Source of the DNA: Haematococcus lacustris
Lineage: Eukaryota; Chlorophyta; Chlorophyceae; Chlamydomonadales; Haematococcaceae
Direction: 5' to 3'
Length of the DNA: 64,000 nt
Assembly: GCA_030144725.1 (NCBI GenBank)
Contig: JASKMD010000014.1
Location: 628,350-692,349, forward strand
The translations under genes were made by a program, and so were the position numbers. The stretch's first letter is position 1; each line of letters starts with the position of its first letter. This document shows, one piece after another, positions 15,416 through 27,593 of this stretch. The notes below the pieces were generated by a model. The model did no database searches. It worked only from the letters and a program-made list of their open reading frames with translations, and was not told the origin of the DNA.

Positions 15416-18400
15416 TCAGCTGTCAGCGATTCCGCCCATGCTCCGCAGCCTCTCGGCCAGGGCTTCCACCTCCGCCTTCTCTGCAGCCCCCACCGCCAGC
15501 CTGCGCGCAGCTCCCAGCTGCCCCCGCGCGCCCGCGACGTCCCCGCAATCCAGCTGCAGCTCCACCAGGCGCAGCCGTCCAGCGAGACCCTCCAGCGCTT
15601 CGGCCCCATCCCCAAGGGACGGGCTGGCGTCGTTCTTGCCAGGTGTGTTAGCGTGGTGGTGCGAGTGGTGCTTGGGTGCGGGCGGGAAGAGTCGCAGAAG
15701 GAGCTCCAGGCAGGCAGTCGCCTGGGGCCTCAGGCCTGCGTCTAGAGGCGCTGCCAGCAGGCCCTGCACTGCCTGCTGCAGCAGGATGGGGTCGCTAAGG
15801 CCCAGGCGCATGGCAGCGGCCATGGCGACATGCACCTCTGACCAGCGCTGCGCCCTGTGGCCAGCACAGCGACAGGAGCGTATCGTGGTTGGCAAGGAGC
15901 TGCCAAGCACAAGCTGACAGACCCTTACCTGCGATACCTACCTACCAAGCTGATACACCAGGGACAAACAGCAGCGATAGAAGAAGAGGCAACAGCTTTG
16001 CCCAACGCCGCCTGACTGCCGCTTGCACTAGACACTCCACATCCAACTGCCCACAACCTGCATTAGTCCTGCCTGGCCCAACCCAGCCCCTGGTCTCAGA
16101 CCGCCTGAGCCTTGCTCTGCCCTACCCACCCCAGCCATGCCTTGCCTTGCCCTGCCTGCCCCAGCCCGCCCAAGCCTGCTTGCTGGCCCCACCTGGCGCT
16201 TCCCCCCACTAACGCCAGCCTGCCTGTGTCCCGCATGGCCCTCAGCCCAGCCCCGCAGGCCCCAGCCCCCCTAGCCTTACCTCAGCGCCGCCAGAGCCAG
16301 CTGGGCCCACACCCGGGGCTCCTCAGGGTCCTGGGCCGCTGCCTGGGCCAGGGCAGCCTCAGCAGCCGGCCCCTCCCCCAGCAGGGTGCGGGCAGCAGCC
16401 ACGCCCAGCCAGGCGGACGCACAGGGGTGGTGCACACACGCCTGCGGCAGCAGGGTGCCGGGGCAGGCGGGGCAGCAGCAGGGGCCGTGGGCCGTGGGGG
16501 TGTGGGGTGTGGAGCGCTGGGTAGCAAACAGTGGCAGGTGGTTCAGGGCGGGTGCAGGGTGCCCCTCTCCCCTTTCCCCCCTCTTGCCACCCACCAACAT
16601 GTAGGTGTTCAAGCTGGCCTCCACCAAGTTCAGGGCAGGTGCAGGCAGAGTGCACGGTTGCTGGGCAGCTGGGGTGCAGGTTGCCTGGCGGTGCAGAAGT
16701 GTGATCATGTGTCACAGCACATCAAGCATGCCGGGGTTGCATGTGTATAGTGTAGCTACTCACACCAGCTGGTGCGCATTAACACTCTTCCCACCCCCCC
16801 ATCATCCCAACCCCTCCTCTTGTGCATCATGGACTCTACTGCACCACAACCCATATGTTTCTTGAATCCTACTCTTTCCCCATGTGGCGCTTACACAACG
16901 ATGACAGCAAGATGTTTGTCAGAGCCTCTGTGCATTCTGCACTCTGCATTGTGGACGTATGATCTGATCTGCATGCGCTGTCCTGCACAACCTGGTCTGC
17001 GTGATCTGCAGCTGATAGCACTGGGAAACTCCTTAGGACGCATTTGTGTGGGTGGGGCAGTGGGGGTGGAAGCGCATGGGCCGTCAGCAGGAGTAGCTGT
17101 GATGCACATGCCCAGGAGGAGGCAGCCGTGACGCATGCGAGCCAGACCTGTCCAGCCCTGCAGTACTGCTGAGTGCCCTAAACCTCGCAGTGTGGCTAGA
17201 AGTGGCCGGGCTGCAGCTAGGCCCCACCCCAGGCTGCAGTAATGGCCAGGCAGCCAGGTGGGCCGCCAGCCTCGCGCCCACCACCCTTCCCCTCTCCCCT
17301 CTCCCCCCACTTGCCACCCACCCTGCCCCTCTCCCCTCTCCCCCCTCTTGCCACCCACCCTGCCCCTCTCCCCTCTCCCCCCTCTTGCCACCCACCCTGC
17401 CCCTCTCCCCTCTCCCCCCTCTTGCCACCCACCCTGCCCCTCTCCCCTCTCCCCCCTCTTGCCACCCACCCTGCCCCTCTCCCCTCTCCCCCCTCTTGCC
17501 ACCCACCCTGCCCCTCTCCCCTCTCCCCCCTCTTGCCACCCACCCTGCCCCTCTCCCCTCTCCCCCCACTTGCCACCCACCCTGCCCCTCTCCCCTCTCC
17601 CCCCTCTTGCCACCCACCCTGCCCCTCTCCCCTCTCCCCCCTCTTGCCACCCACCCTGCCCCTCTCCCCTCTCCCCCCTCTTGCCACCCACCCTGCCCCT
17701 CTCCCCTCTCCCCCCTCTTGCCACCCACCCTGCCCCTCTCCCCCCTCCCCCCTCTTGCCACCCACCCTGCCCCTCTCCCCTCTCCCCCCTCTTGCCACCC
17801 ACCCTGCCCCTCTCCCCTCTCCCCCCTCTTGCCACCCACCCTGCCCCTCTCCCCTCTCCCCCCTCTTGCCACCCACCCTGCCCCTCTCCCCTCTCCCCCC
17901 TCTTGCCACCCACCCTGCCCCTCTCCCCTCTCCCCCCTCTTGCCACCCACCCTGCCCCTCTCCCCTCTCCCCCCTCTTGCCACCCACCCTGCCCCTCTCC
18001 CCTCTCCCCCCTCTTGCCACCCACCCTGCCCCTCTCCCCTCTCCCCCCTCTTGCCACCCACCCTGCCCCTCTCCCCTCTCCCCCCTCTTGCCACCCACCC
18101 TGCCCCTCTCCCCTCTCCCCCCTCTTGCCACCCACCCTGCCCCTCTCCCCCCTCCCCCCTCTTGCCACCCACCCTGCCCCTCTCCCCTCTCCCCCCTCTT
18201 GCCACCCACCCTGCCCCTCTCCCCTCTCCCCCCTCTTGCCACCCACCCTGCCCCTCTCCCCTCTCCCCCCTCTTGCCACCCACCCTGCCCCTCTCCCCTC
18301 TCCCCCCTCTTGCCACCCACCCTGCCCCTCTCCCCTCTCCCCCCTCTTGCCACCCACCCTGCCCCTCTCCCCTCTCCCCCCTCTTGCCACCCACCCTGCC

Positions 18401-21400
18401 CCTCTCCCCTCTCCCCCCTCTTGCCACCCACCCTGCCCCTCTCCCCTCTCCCCCCTCTTGCCACCCACCCTGCCCCTCTCCCCTCTCCCCCCTCTTGCCA
18501 CCCACCCTGCCCCTCTCCCCTCTCCCCCCTCTTGCCACCCACCCTGCCCCTCTCCCCTCTCCCCCCTCTTGCCACCCACCCTGCCCCTCTCCCCTCTCCC
18601 CCCTCTTGCCACCCACCCTGCCCCTCTCCCCTCTCCCCCCTCTTGCCACCCACCCTGCCCCTCTCCCCTCTCCCCCCTCTTGCCACCCACCCTGCCCCTC
18701 TCCCCTCTCCCCCCTCTTGCCACCCACCCTGCCCCTCTCCCCTCTCCCCCCTCTTGCCACCCACCCTGCCCCTCTCCCCTCTCCCCCCTCTTGCCACCCA
18801 CCCTGCCCCTCTCCCCTCTCCCCCCTCTTGCCACCCACCCTGCCCCTCTCCCCTCTCCCCCCTCTTGCCACCCACCCTGCCCCTCTCCCCTCTCCCCCCT
18901 CTTGCCACCCACCCTGCCCCTCTCCCCTCTCCCCCCTCTTGCCACCCACCCTGCCCCTCTCCCCTCTCCCCCCTCTTGCCACCCACCCTGTCCCTCTCCC
19001 CTCTCCCCCCTCTTGCCACCCACCCTGCCCCTCTCCCCTCTCCCCCCTCTTGCCACCCACCCTGCCCCTCTCCCCTCTCCCCCCTCTTGCCACCCACCCT
19101 GCCCCTCTCCCCTCTCCCCCCTCTTGCCACCCACCCTGCCCCTCTCCCCTCTCCCCCCTCTTGCCACCCACCCTGCCCCTCTCCCCTCTCCCCCCTCTTG
19201 CCACCCACCCTGTCCCTCTCCCCTCTCCCCCCTCTTGCCACCCACCCTGCCCCTCTCCCCTCTCCCCCCTCTTGCCACCCACCCTGCCCCTCTCCCCTCT
19301 CCCCCCTCTTGCCACCCACCCTGCCCCTCTCCCCTCTCCCCCCTCTTGCCACCCACCCTGCCCCTCTCCCCTCTCCCCCCTCTTGCCACCCACCCTGCCC
19401 CTCTCCCCTCTCCCCCCTCTTGCCACCCACCCTGCCCCTCTCCCCTCTCCCCCCTCTTGCCACCCACCCTGCCCCTCTCCCCTCTCCCCCCTCTTGCCAC
19501 CCACCCTGCCCCTCTCCCCTCTCCCCCCTCTTGCCACCCACCCTGCCCCTCTCCCCTCTCCCCCCTCTTGCCACCCACCCTGCCCCTCTCCCCTCTCCCC
19601 CCTCTTGCCACCCACCCTGCCCCTCTCCCCTCTCCCCCCTCTTGCCACCCACCCTGCCCCTCTCCCCTCTCCCCCCTCTTGCCACCCACCCTGCCCCTCT
19701 CCCCTCTCCCCCCTCTTGCCACCCACCCTGCCCCTCTCCCCTCTCCCCCCTCTTGCCACCCACCCTGCCCCTCTCCCCTCTCCCCCCTCTTGCCACCCAC
19801 CCTGCCCCTCTCCCCTCTCCCCCCTCTTGCCACCCACCCTGCCCCTCTCCCCTCTCCCCCCTCTTGCCACCCACCCTGCCCCTCTCCCCTCTCCCCCCTC
19901 TTGCCACCCACCCTGCCCCTCTCCCCTCTCCCCCCTCTTGCCACCCACCCTGCCCCTCTCCCCTCTCCCCCCTCTTGCCACCCACCCTGTCCCTCTCCCC
20001 TCTCCCCCCTCTTGCCACCCACCCTGCCCCTCTCCCCTCTCCCCCCTCTTGCCACCCACCCTGCCCCTCTCCCCTCTCCCCCCTCTTGCCACCCACCCTG
20101 CCCCTCTCCCCTCTCCCCCCTCTTGCCACCCACCCTGCCCCTCTCCCCTCTCCCCCCTCTTGCCACCCACCCTGTCCCTCTCCCCTCTCCCCCCTCTTGC
20201 CACCCACCCTGCCCCTCTCCCCCCTCCCCTCTTGCCACCCACCCTGCCCCTCTCCCCTCTCCCCCCTCTTGCCACCCACCCTGCCCCTCTCCCCTCTCCC
20301 CCCTCTTGCCACCCACCCTGCCCCTCTCCCCTCTCCCCCCTCTTGCCACCCACCCTGCCCCTCTCCCCTCTCCCCCCTCTTGCCACCCACCCTGCCCCTC
20401 TCCCCTCTCCCCCCTCTTGCCACCCACCCTGCCCCTCTCCCCTCTCCCCCCTCTTGCCACCCACCCTGCCCCTCTCCCCTCTCCCCCCTCTTGCCACCCA
20501 CCCTGCCCCTCTCCCCTCTCCCCCCTCTTGCCACCCACCCTGCCCCTCTCCCCTCTCCCCCCTCTTGCCACCAACCCTGCCCCTCTCCCCTCTCCCCCCT
20601 CTTGCCACCCACCCTGCCCCTCTCCCCTCTCCCCCCTCTTGCCACCCACCCTGCCCCTCTCTCCTCTCCCCCCTCTTGCCACCCACCAACATGTAGGTGT
20701 TCAAGCTGGCCTCCACCAAGTTCAGGTGCAGGTAGCTCTCCCCCAATCGCAAGTACAGCCGCACTGGCAGCTGGGCCTTCCCCTGGCCCTCCCCCCTCCC
20801 CTTGCCCCCCCCTCCCTCCAGGGCCCCCTCTGCCCCTGCTGCTGCCCCTGCTGCTGCCCCTGCTGCTGCTGCCGCTGCCGCGTGCAGTCCCCGCACATAG
20901 GCCTGCACTGCCTCACGGTGCTGGTCAGCCTGCCAGTGGAGGTCACCCAACAGAATGTCAGCACGGACGTCCCCTGCCGGCGCTGAGGCGGCGGCAGCCT
21001 GGCACAACCCCTGGCAGTGCCTGAAGGCTTGCTGGACTCGGCCCTGGCCGGCTGCCACTGCGCTCCTGGCTGCCTCCACACCTGCCTCCCTGGCTGCTTC
21101 CCTGTCACTGCTCGAGGTGTCGTAGTCAGCAGTGGAGGAGGAGGAGGAGGCAGCGCTGGCACAAGCCGCCTGTTGCTCAGCTGCTGCCAGGGCCTGTTCA
21201 GTTGCGGGCAGCTGGGCTGCTTCCCAGCAGTGGATGGTGCAGTAGGCTTGCGCGGCGGCGAGGTCTAGCTCAAGTTTGACCTGCATGCATTGCGTCAGCA
21301 ACACATGCAGGCTGGCTCAGGCCCAGGCTCAGAGCGAGGCTAGCATGGCAGTTGTGCATGCACAGTGCACGGACTGCTTGCAGCAGGGCGGAGATGTTGG

Positions 21401-24400
21401 GGAGGGGGCAGCAGTGGTGAGAGCCAGAGGCCTAGCTGACCTGTGGCAAGGCACAGCTGGCCGGCAGCTCAGCCGCTGCAAGCTGCACCGCGGCCAGGGC
21501 TGTGGCAGGGAGGCCCAGCCCCACTGCCAGCTGTGCCACCGCCAGCAGCCCGTTGGCCTGACTGGGGCTGGTGCCAGGGGTCAGTGCAGTGGCTAGCCCG
21601 CCAGGAGGGTCACCCTCCTGGGATGGGGTAGGGGCCAGGAGGCTGGCGGCCTCAGCGGCCTGGAGGCCAGTCAGTGCGGTTGCGGTGTCAGCTGCACTGG
21701 CGGCGTCGCCTGCAGCCAGCACCAGCACATGGGGCAGTGGGGGAGGAGAGGTGTGGGGGGCCGGCGGCAGCAGCAGCAGCAGCATGCCAGCTGTGGCACC
21801 TAGGGCAGCAGCCATGGCGCTGGTGGGCCTAGCAGGCAACAGTCCGCATCATGGACGAGTCACACGCTCACCAGGACAGCTGCTGAGTGGACATGGCAGC
21901 ATGCTAGATGCAGCCCACCCCCCTGGTGAAGCAGACCAGGCACAGAAGGGCTGGCACCTGGCTAGCTGATTTAACAAGGCTAGCTGTACTGCACCATAGC
22001 TAGTTGTACTGCATCATAGCTAGCTGTACTGCATCATAGCTAGCTGTACTACACCATGCAGGTGTAGCTGGAGACTTAGTGGGCACCATAGCTTATGGCA
22101 TCATGTTATTGCAGACCAGGCACCTACCATACCAGTCACTCCTTTCCCCCCTTGGGTCACACATCCAGCTCATCCCTAACACCCACCGGAGGCCTGAGTG
22201 ATGAGCAGCAGCAGGCCCAGCGCCAGGCCAGGCGGCAGGCCACTGGCATGGAGTTGCTCTGGGGGTGATGAGAGCAGGCGCTGGGTGCTGTGCCGGGCTG
22301 CCTCCAGCTTCAGGCTGTCTGTCACTGTGCCCTGAACCCACAGGGGCAGGAGCAGGGGCCTTAGGGGCAGGGGTCGCAGGGGCAGGGGTCGCAGGGGCAG
22401 GGGTCGCAGGGGCAGGGGTCGCAGGGGCAGGGGTCGCAGGGGCAGGGGTCGCAGGGACAGGGGTCGCAGGGGCAGGGGTCGCAGGGGCAGGGGTCGCAGG
22501 GGCAGGGGTCGCAGGGACAGGGGTCGCAGGGGCAGGGGTCGCAGGGGCAGGGGTCGCAGGGGCAGGGGTCGCAGGGGCAGGGGTCGCAGGGACAGGGGTC
22601 GCAGGGGCAGGGGTCGCAGGGGCAGGGGTCGCAGGGGCAGGGGTCGCAGGGGCAGGGGTCGCAGGGGCAGGGGCCACAGAGTTACGGGCAGGGAGAGTGG
22701 GAGAGGTTTGTGACCTAAAGCTGGATGAGGGCCACAGCTGCTAGGTGGGCTCGTACTATACGACAAGCCTTTCAGGCACAGCTGCCTGGCGGGCCCAAGG
22801 CCAAGACAAGCACCTCCAACTCTGACTCTCATTCGCCCTGCCCCTCAACGGCCCTGACCACCTGCCCGCGCCCCAGCGGCCCCTCACCTGGTGCAGCAGC
22901 AGCGCTGCCTGAGCCGCCAAGGCGCGCAGGTGGTCAGGCTGCAGTGCCAGGGCGCGGGCCAGACACTGCGCCGCCCGCCCCTGCAGCCCAGGCCCCTGAC
23001 GCAAACAGAAGCAACCGTACTCATACCATGCTCCCGCCTCCTCTGCCGTCGTTTCTTCTTCTGCTGCTACTTCTACATCTGACACTTCTACTCCTGCCGC
23101 GCCCTCAGCCCACTTGGCTGTGCCGCTGTCCTTGTGAGTAGATGCGGTGTGGGCGGACCTCACCAGCACCCGGCGTTGGTGCAAGGCCTCAGCACGTGTG
23201 ACCTGCCCTGCCGCCTCGCTCTCCAGCGCCAGTGCCAGCAGCCGCTGCAGCTCCAACCGCCCCTGGGCCGCTGCCCCTGCAGCTGTCTCCGCTGGAAGCC
23301 CCTCCACCAGGCCCTCCCTGGCCCTCTGTACTCCTTCCTGGCTCTGCAGGCTGCAGTCAGCAGCTGCCCGCCCCTCTCCCTCGCCCCCCAGCTCAGCCTC
23401 AATGCTGTGAACAGCTGCCCTCAGTGCGGCTGACATGGTGGCGTGCAGTTCCTGCAGCACCACTGCGCGGTCCTGGCTGCCCAGCTGCTGCCCATCCAGC
23501 CCGCGGCTGCAGCGCTCCTGCAGCACTGCTGCCACATGCCCAGCCATGGCCTCCTGCAGCTGCTGCAGCAGCCCAGCCGCTGACAGCTCGCCGGCCAGTC
23601 GCCCCAGGTCCTTGCTCCCCATGCTGCCGGCCTTGGCCAGCCCTATTACCCCGCGGAGCTGCAGGCTGGCTATTGCCTGAGCCATGGCTTTGGCAGCAGC
23701 TGCAAATGCATGGCTGGCCGCGGTGGGGCGGCGGTGGGGGGGAAGGCTGCGGCGCTGCGTCATTAGTTGATGGAGGGGGAGCGGCGGAGGGGGAGGGGGC
23801 TGCAAGGGGGGCACCAGGGGCAGCACCAGCCGCAACTGGACTCCTGCAGGTCAAGGGGGACACGTGGTAGGGGTTTAGTATAAAACTTAGTGATAGTATT
23901 TAGTTTTTAGCCTTGTTTTGCTTTGTTACTTCTTTTGTTTTCAGCTAGGATTTAGGTTTAGGTTCAAGAGACAACAGCAGTAACAGCAGGGATTGGCAAT
24001 GAGGGGCTCATGTGAGGAAGGCTGTCATCCCTTCTCCCCTCCCTCCCTCCTCACCCCATCCTTCCCATCTCCTACCTTCACCCTCTCCTATTCACCTCCT
24101 AACCCCCCCACCTCCTTTCCTTTCCCGCTCCTTTCCCGCCCCCCTGCTGCCCCGCTCCCTGTCTGGTCTACCCCCTCACCAGCACTAGCTGCGCCCCAGG
24201 TGCTCATGCACATCTGCTCTTGCACACTGTCCCCTCAGCAGCTGCCCCCTGCAGGCACCTTCCAGGTAGCTTCCAGCAGCAGCCCAGGCGCAGTAGCCAG
24301 GAGCCGGGACCTCGTCCACCTCCTTCACCGCCTTCCCAGTCGGGGGGCGGTAGGGGGGCAGAGCACTGTCTGACGCGGAGAAGGCAGCAAGGGGCAGGCG

Positions 24401-27343
24401 AGCACCCGACTGGCCTGCAGCCTCCGACACGCTGGTGGCTTCCTGGCCTGAGACCCCAGCGGAAGCGTGAGCCGCCCCACAACCCTCCTGACCCGGGCCT
24501 GGGCCTGGGGTGGTGGCAGGGGAGGCAGGCAGCAGAGTGGCGCCAGGTTCCAGGAGCAGGTGGGTGTTGGGGAGTGTGGCCTGGGCGCGGTACGCTCCCC
24601 ATGCGGCATCAGCTAGGATGTCGGAGGATAGGAACCTGGGCCAGGGCGTGACATTGCACCCTGGTCACACACCATGGTCACACACCATGGTCAAGCATCC
24701 GTCTCACACCTGGCTGCATGCAGTCCCCCATGCCCACACACTACCACATGTTTGAACATACTGGCTGGTCCTTGCTGTGGTCATGCTGAACACGCTTGGT
24801 GGTCACACATGGCCTGCCCTGCCCTGCCCGAGGTGCACGGGAAGGGTGGGGTATCCAAGCTGACCATCCTGTCTGACCCAGACAGCAGCCCCCCACTCTC
24901 TCACACTCCTGCCTGTTACACCAGCTGCGACTCGTGTGCTGCCGCAATGCTGGCACTGAAGGTCCCAGCAGGTTTCCTGTCTGGCTGTCTTGGGGCCCAG
25001 GACTGGTTCTGGCTCTCTTGAGCAAGGTGCTATGAAGCCAGCGGTGCTGGGAGCAGTGCTGGGAAGCCATGATCTCAACGGACTGCGCACGTGCCCAGGA
25101 CTGCTTCTGGCTCTGGCTGTGCTGCGTCAGATGCTAGAACAAGTGCTGGGAGCAGCGCTGGACAGCAGAGATCTCAACCGGGCATGGCCTGAGCAAGGCC
25201 CGGATGGCATGCTTTGCTGGCCAGGGCTGTGGGCAGGTGCAGCCGCTGGCAGCCGTCAGATGTGGCAGCCGTCAGGTGTGGCAGCTGGCAGGTGTGGCAG
25301 CTGGCAGGTGTGGCAGCTGGCAGGTGTGGCAGCTGGCAGGTGTGGCAGCTGGCAGGTGTGGCAGCTGGCAGGTGTGGCAGCTGGCAGGTGTGGCAGCTGG
25401 CAGGTGTGGCAGCCGTCAGGTGTGGCAGCTGGCAGGTGTGGCAGCCGTCAGGTGTGGCAGCTGGCAGGTGTGGCAGCTGGCAGGTGTGGCAGCTGGCAGG
25501 TGTGGCAGCTGGCAGGTGTGGCAGCTGGCAGGTGTGGCAGCCGTCAGGTGTGGCAGCTGGCAGGTGTGGCAGCTGGCAGGTGTGGCAGCTGGCAGGTGTG
25601 GCAGCTGGCAGGTGTGGCAGCTGGCAGGTGTGGCAGCTGGCAGGTGTGGCAGCTGGCAGGTGTGGCAGCTGGCAACTGATAGCAACTTGTAGCGGCACAG
25701 TCTCTGCTGAGCCAAGTGCTGGCACTCTCTTTGCCACACACTCCCATCTGCCATGCAATGACGATTGTGCTGGCAGCAGTGCTGGCAGTGGCAGTGGTGA
25801 TGGTGGTGAAGTCGACCTGCTCTCCCTAGCCCTACCCACCTGGCCAGCTCCAGCGTCAGGGGCACTCCATCCTCCAGCGCATCCTTCAGAGCAGCTGTCT
25901 GGGCAGCACTGAGCAGCAGCCGCCTGCAGGGCTGAGGGAACACCACCTGTGGCGGCCCCCCGGCAGCCAGCCCCCCAGCCTGTCCCGCCCCCCCTGAGCT
26001 GGCACCAGACTGAGCCTGCTGCTGCTGCTGGGCCGACCCAGGGGTCAGCACCCCAGGCGCCAGGCGCAGGGGCGGCGCCCCCCCCGGGAGTGCCATGCCC
26101 AGCATGAAGCTGACCCGGCCGCCCCCCCGGCCCTCAGTGGCGCTTGCCACCAAGGGCGGCAGGGCGGGGGGGAGGTGCTGCACCCCCGTGACCCTGAGCT
26201 CCACCAGCGTGGCCCCATGCAGCTGGTCAGGGGAGAGGAAGGTGAAGGGCTGGGGTGGAGGCAGGTCAGCCTCGGCCAGGGCAGCGGCAGCAGCAGCCTG
26301 GTCTGGGGTGACGGAGCCCGGGCCAGGGGGGCGGGAGACAGAGGCAGCCACGGAGGCGGGGCGCGCCTGGCTGGCAGGGGTGCCTAGGAGGGAGCGGGGA
26401 GCCAATGGGCTGGCTCCTGCTTCGCTGGGGCCGGAGGGGCTGTCTGGCGCTAGGGCTGGGCCTGAGCCAGGGATGGGGTCTAGGCCTTGGGGGGTGGGCG
26501 CCTGGCTGGGGGCGGGGCGGTGGGTGAGCCAGAGGCGGAGGCTGCGCAACTGGCTGCCAGGGAGCACCTGGAGGGGGGCAGCGGCAACAGGGTGGCAGGG
26601 GTGCATGCATGGGTGGTGCCAAGCGTGTGTTGGGTAGACACTTGGCAAGGGGGCGGAAGGGGTAGAGTAAGAGGACTACAGATGCAAAGCACCTGCCCAG
26701 CACTGAGGTGAGAGAGTGTGGCCTGTGTTAGAGATTGTGTGGCGGCGGCAATGGGCGGTGGCAGGGCCAGGGACACTACCTTGGCACAGCTGGGAGGCAC
26801 GGCTGGGTTTGGCTCCAGCGGCAGGGCATCCAGCTCGATCGCCTGATGGCCCAGCCCAAAGTCCAGGGTGTCCACTGTTGTGCTGGCTAGTAAGGTGTTT
26901 GTAGCAGAATCATGGACTGACAGCAGTAAGGTGCCGTTCAGCAGGTCATGTAGCCCGTCAATGTCGGCATCACGCCTGAACCGGCTTGCAAAGTCGTATG
27001 CGTAGGACCCGTTAGCTCCAGCTTGGGTGGGCGTCCCTGTTAAGGGCGCCCATTCGCTACAGTAAGTGCAAACTAAATGGGTTTTGGGAGGAAGCGCCGC
27101 GCTGGGTAGGGCTGCGTCCGCTTGCTTTGAAGCTTTAGTGGGCGATGCAGGGAGAGGCGGTAGCTCCTGTTCACGGGCACAATCCGGACATGTTGGGATG
27201 TGGGCTTCGTGTGTCTTGTGCAGTCGACGGGGACAAAGGCTTACCAGTGACAGGCATCCCTCCTGGACGCTGATGTTTACAAATGCTCCGAAGGGGTTAA
27301 GGTCCGGCAAGGGGGCGTTCACATCCCTCTTGGGGGGCATCAC
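15416..27343 (-). CDS. CFAP70: CFAP70, cilia- and flagella-associated TPR protein
   Basis: An axonemal protein with C-terminal tetratricopeptide repeats; the family is reported at the central apparatus or the outer-dynein-arm base, depending on species. Minus-strand exons: 27343-26780 (may hold one short intron starting GTAAG at 27244), 26567-25840, 24635-24259, 23843-22888, 22331-22183, 21828-21441, 21280-20687, 16441-16281, 15854-15416. Exons 3-10 (if the first block is counted as two) total 3,792 nt and all phases join without a break; the full protein is about 1,300-1,450 aa. Matches to vertebrate CFAP70 as I remember it: N-terminal C2-like region (ASTTVDTLDFGLG), YEYGCFCLRQG with repeated ALALQPDHLRAL helices, RLYLRLGESYLHLNLVEA, SAWLGVAAARTLLGEGPA and the closing helix pair. 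The donor at 22182 is weak (GTGTTAG) but is the one that keeps phase. Intron arrays at 17.3-20.7, 22.35-22.68 and 25.26-25.68 kb swell the gene. Confidence 0.85.
16563..16635 (-). pseudogene. duplicated 3' end of a CFAP70 exon inside the intron
   Basis: The plus-strand sequence CTTGCCACCCACCAACATGT through CCACCAAGTTCAGG is nearly identical to 20657-20727, the end of the exon finishing at 20687 with its donor. In gene sense it repeats the codons for LNLVEASLNTYML and the GTGGGTGGCAAG donor, only about 150 bp before the next exon (16441). It is a decoy or alternative exon end. Confidence 0.85.
17285..20690. repeat. 37-bp minisatellite, about 92 copies, in a CFAP70 intron
   Basis: The unit is CTGCCCCTCTCCCCTCTCCC plus CCCCTCTTGCCACCCACC, minus one base in the C runs, period 37. 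Variants include CTCTTG/CCACTTG, GCCCC/GTCCC and CTCCC/CCCCC. In gene sense each unit has GTGGGTGGCAAGAGGGG, identical to the real 5' splice site of the exon ending at 20687. Thirty-seven is not a multiple of three, so three-unit cycles keep giant ORFs of over 1,100 codons open on both strands; they are not genes. Confidence 0.97.
21978..22057. repeat. 23-bp tandem repeat in intron
   Basis: Four copies of a TAGCTAGCTGTACTGCATCA-type unit between CFAP70 exons 22331-22183 and 21828-21441. Confidence 0.85.
22353..22676. repeat. 15-bp minisatellite (GGGGTCGCAGGGGCA)n, about 21 copies
   Basis: It lies directly upstream of the acceptor of the CFAP70 exon starting at 22331. In gene sense it is (TGCCCCTGCGACCCC)n, a C-rich approach to the 3' splice site. 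A few copies have GGGACAG in place of GGGGCAG, spaced at intervals that suggest higher-order duplication. Confidence 0.93.
23855..24250. other. CFAP70 intron with AT-rich patch
   Basis: It contains a locally T-rich patch at 23870-23960, unusual in this window, then pyrimidine-rich CTCC-type sequence. No exon is seen. Confidence 0.5.
24636..25254. other. CFAP70 intron, unique part
   Basis: Between exons 26567-25840 and 24635-24259. It has short duplications such as GGTCACACACCATGGTCA at 24663-24695 and GGGAGCAGTGCTGGGA-like blocks at 25045-25165. The phase join between the flanking exons is already satisfied, so no missing exon is needed. Confidence 0.55.
25255..25676. repeat. 16-bp minisatellite (GTGTGGCAGCTGGCAG)n, about 26 copies
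   Basis: Tandem units with a recurrent variant in which GCTGGCAG becomes GCCGTCAG. It lies in the CFAP70 intron between exons 26567-25840 and 24635-24259. Confidence 0.95.
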
Positions 27344-27520
27344 TGTCTATGCCAAGACGCTAGAGCAGAGCTAGTCTCTGGTCGATCAGTATGGAGGATC
27401 AAGGCGTTCGATGCTGCCTCGTTAGGGCGGGACGAGCCAACATTCGCTAATGATTAGCAACACCCCATTTGCAAATTGCCCGCTCTGTACCTTGGACGAC
27501 ATCCGAACTGTGGAAGCGAC

Positions 27521-27570
27521 TTGGTTGGTGGTTAAATGCTTAGAACTGTCGTAAGTAAGTCGAAGTCGAA
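27521..27570. repeat. dispersed repeat, copy 1 (TTAAATGCTTAGAACTGTCG family)
   Basis: GGTTGGTGGTTAAATGCTTA followed by GAACTGTCGTAAGTAAGTCG recurs at 34061-34101 and 57299-57345. Only three copies are seen in the window. It is probably one end of a mobile element that also includes the 28003-28135 repeat. Confidence 0.85.
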
Positions 27571-27593
27571 GTAAGTATGGATCGAACTGTTCG

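Noticed and set aside
17190..21304. ORFs of more than 1,100 codons on both strands across the 37-bp array
   Set aside because: They exist only because the repeat lacks stops and cycles through all frames. The array is intronic to CFAP70, whose exon phases fit without it. Only the first 198 codons of the minus ORF starting near 21280 are real exon.
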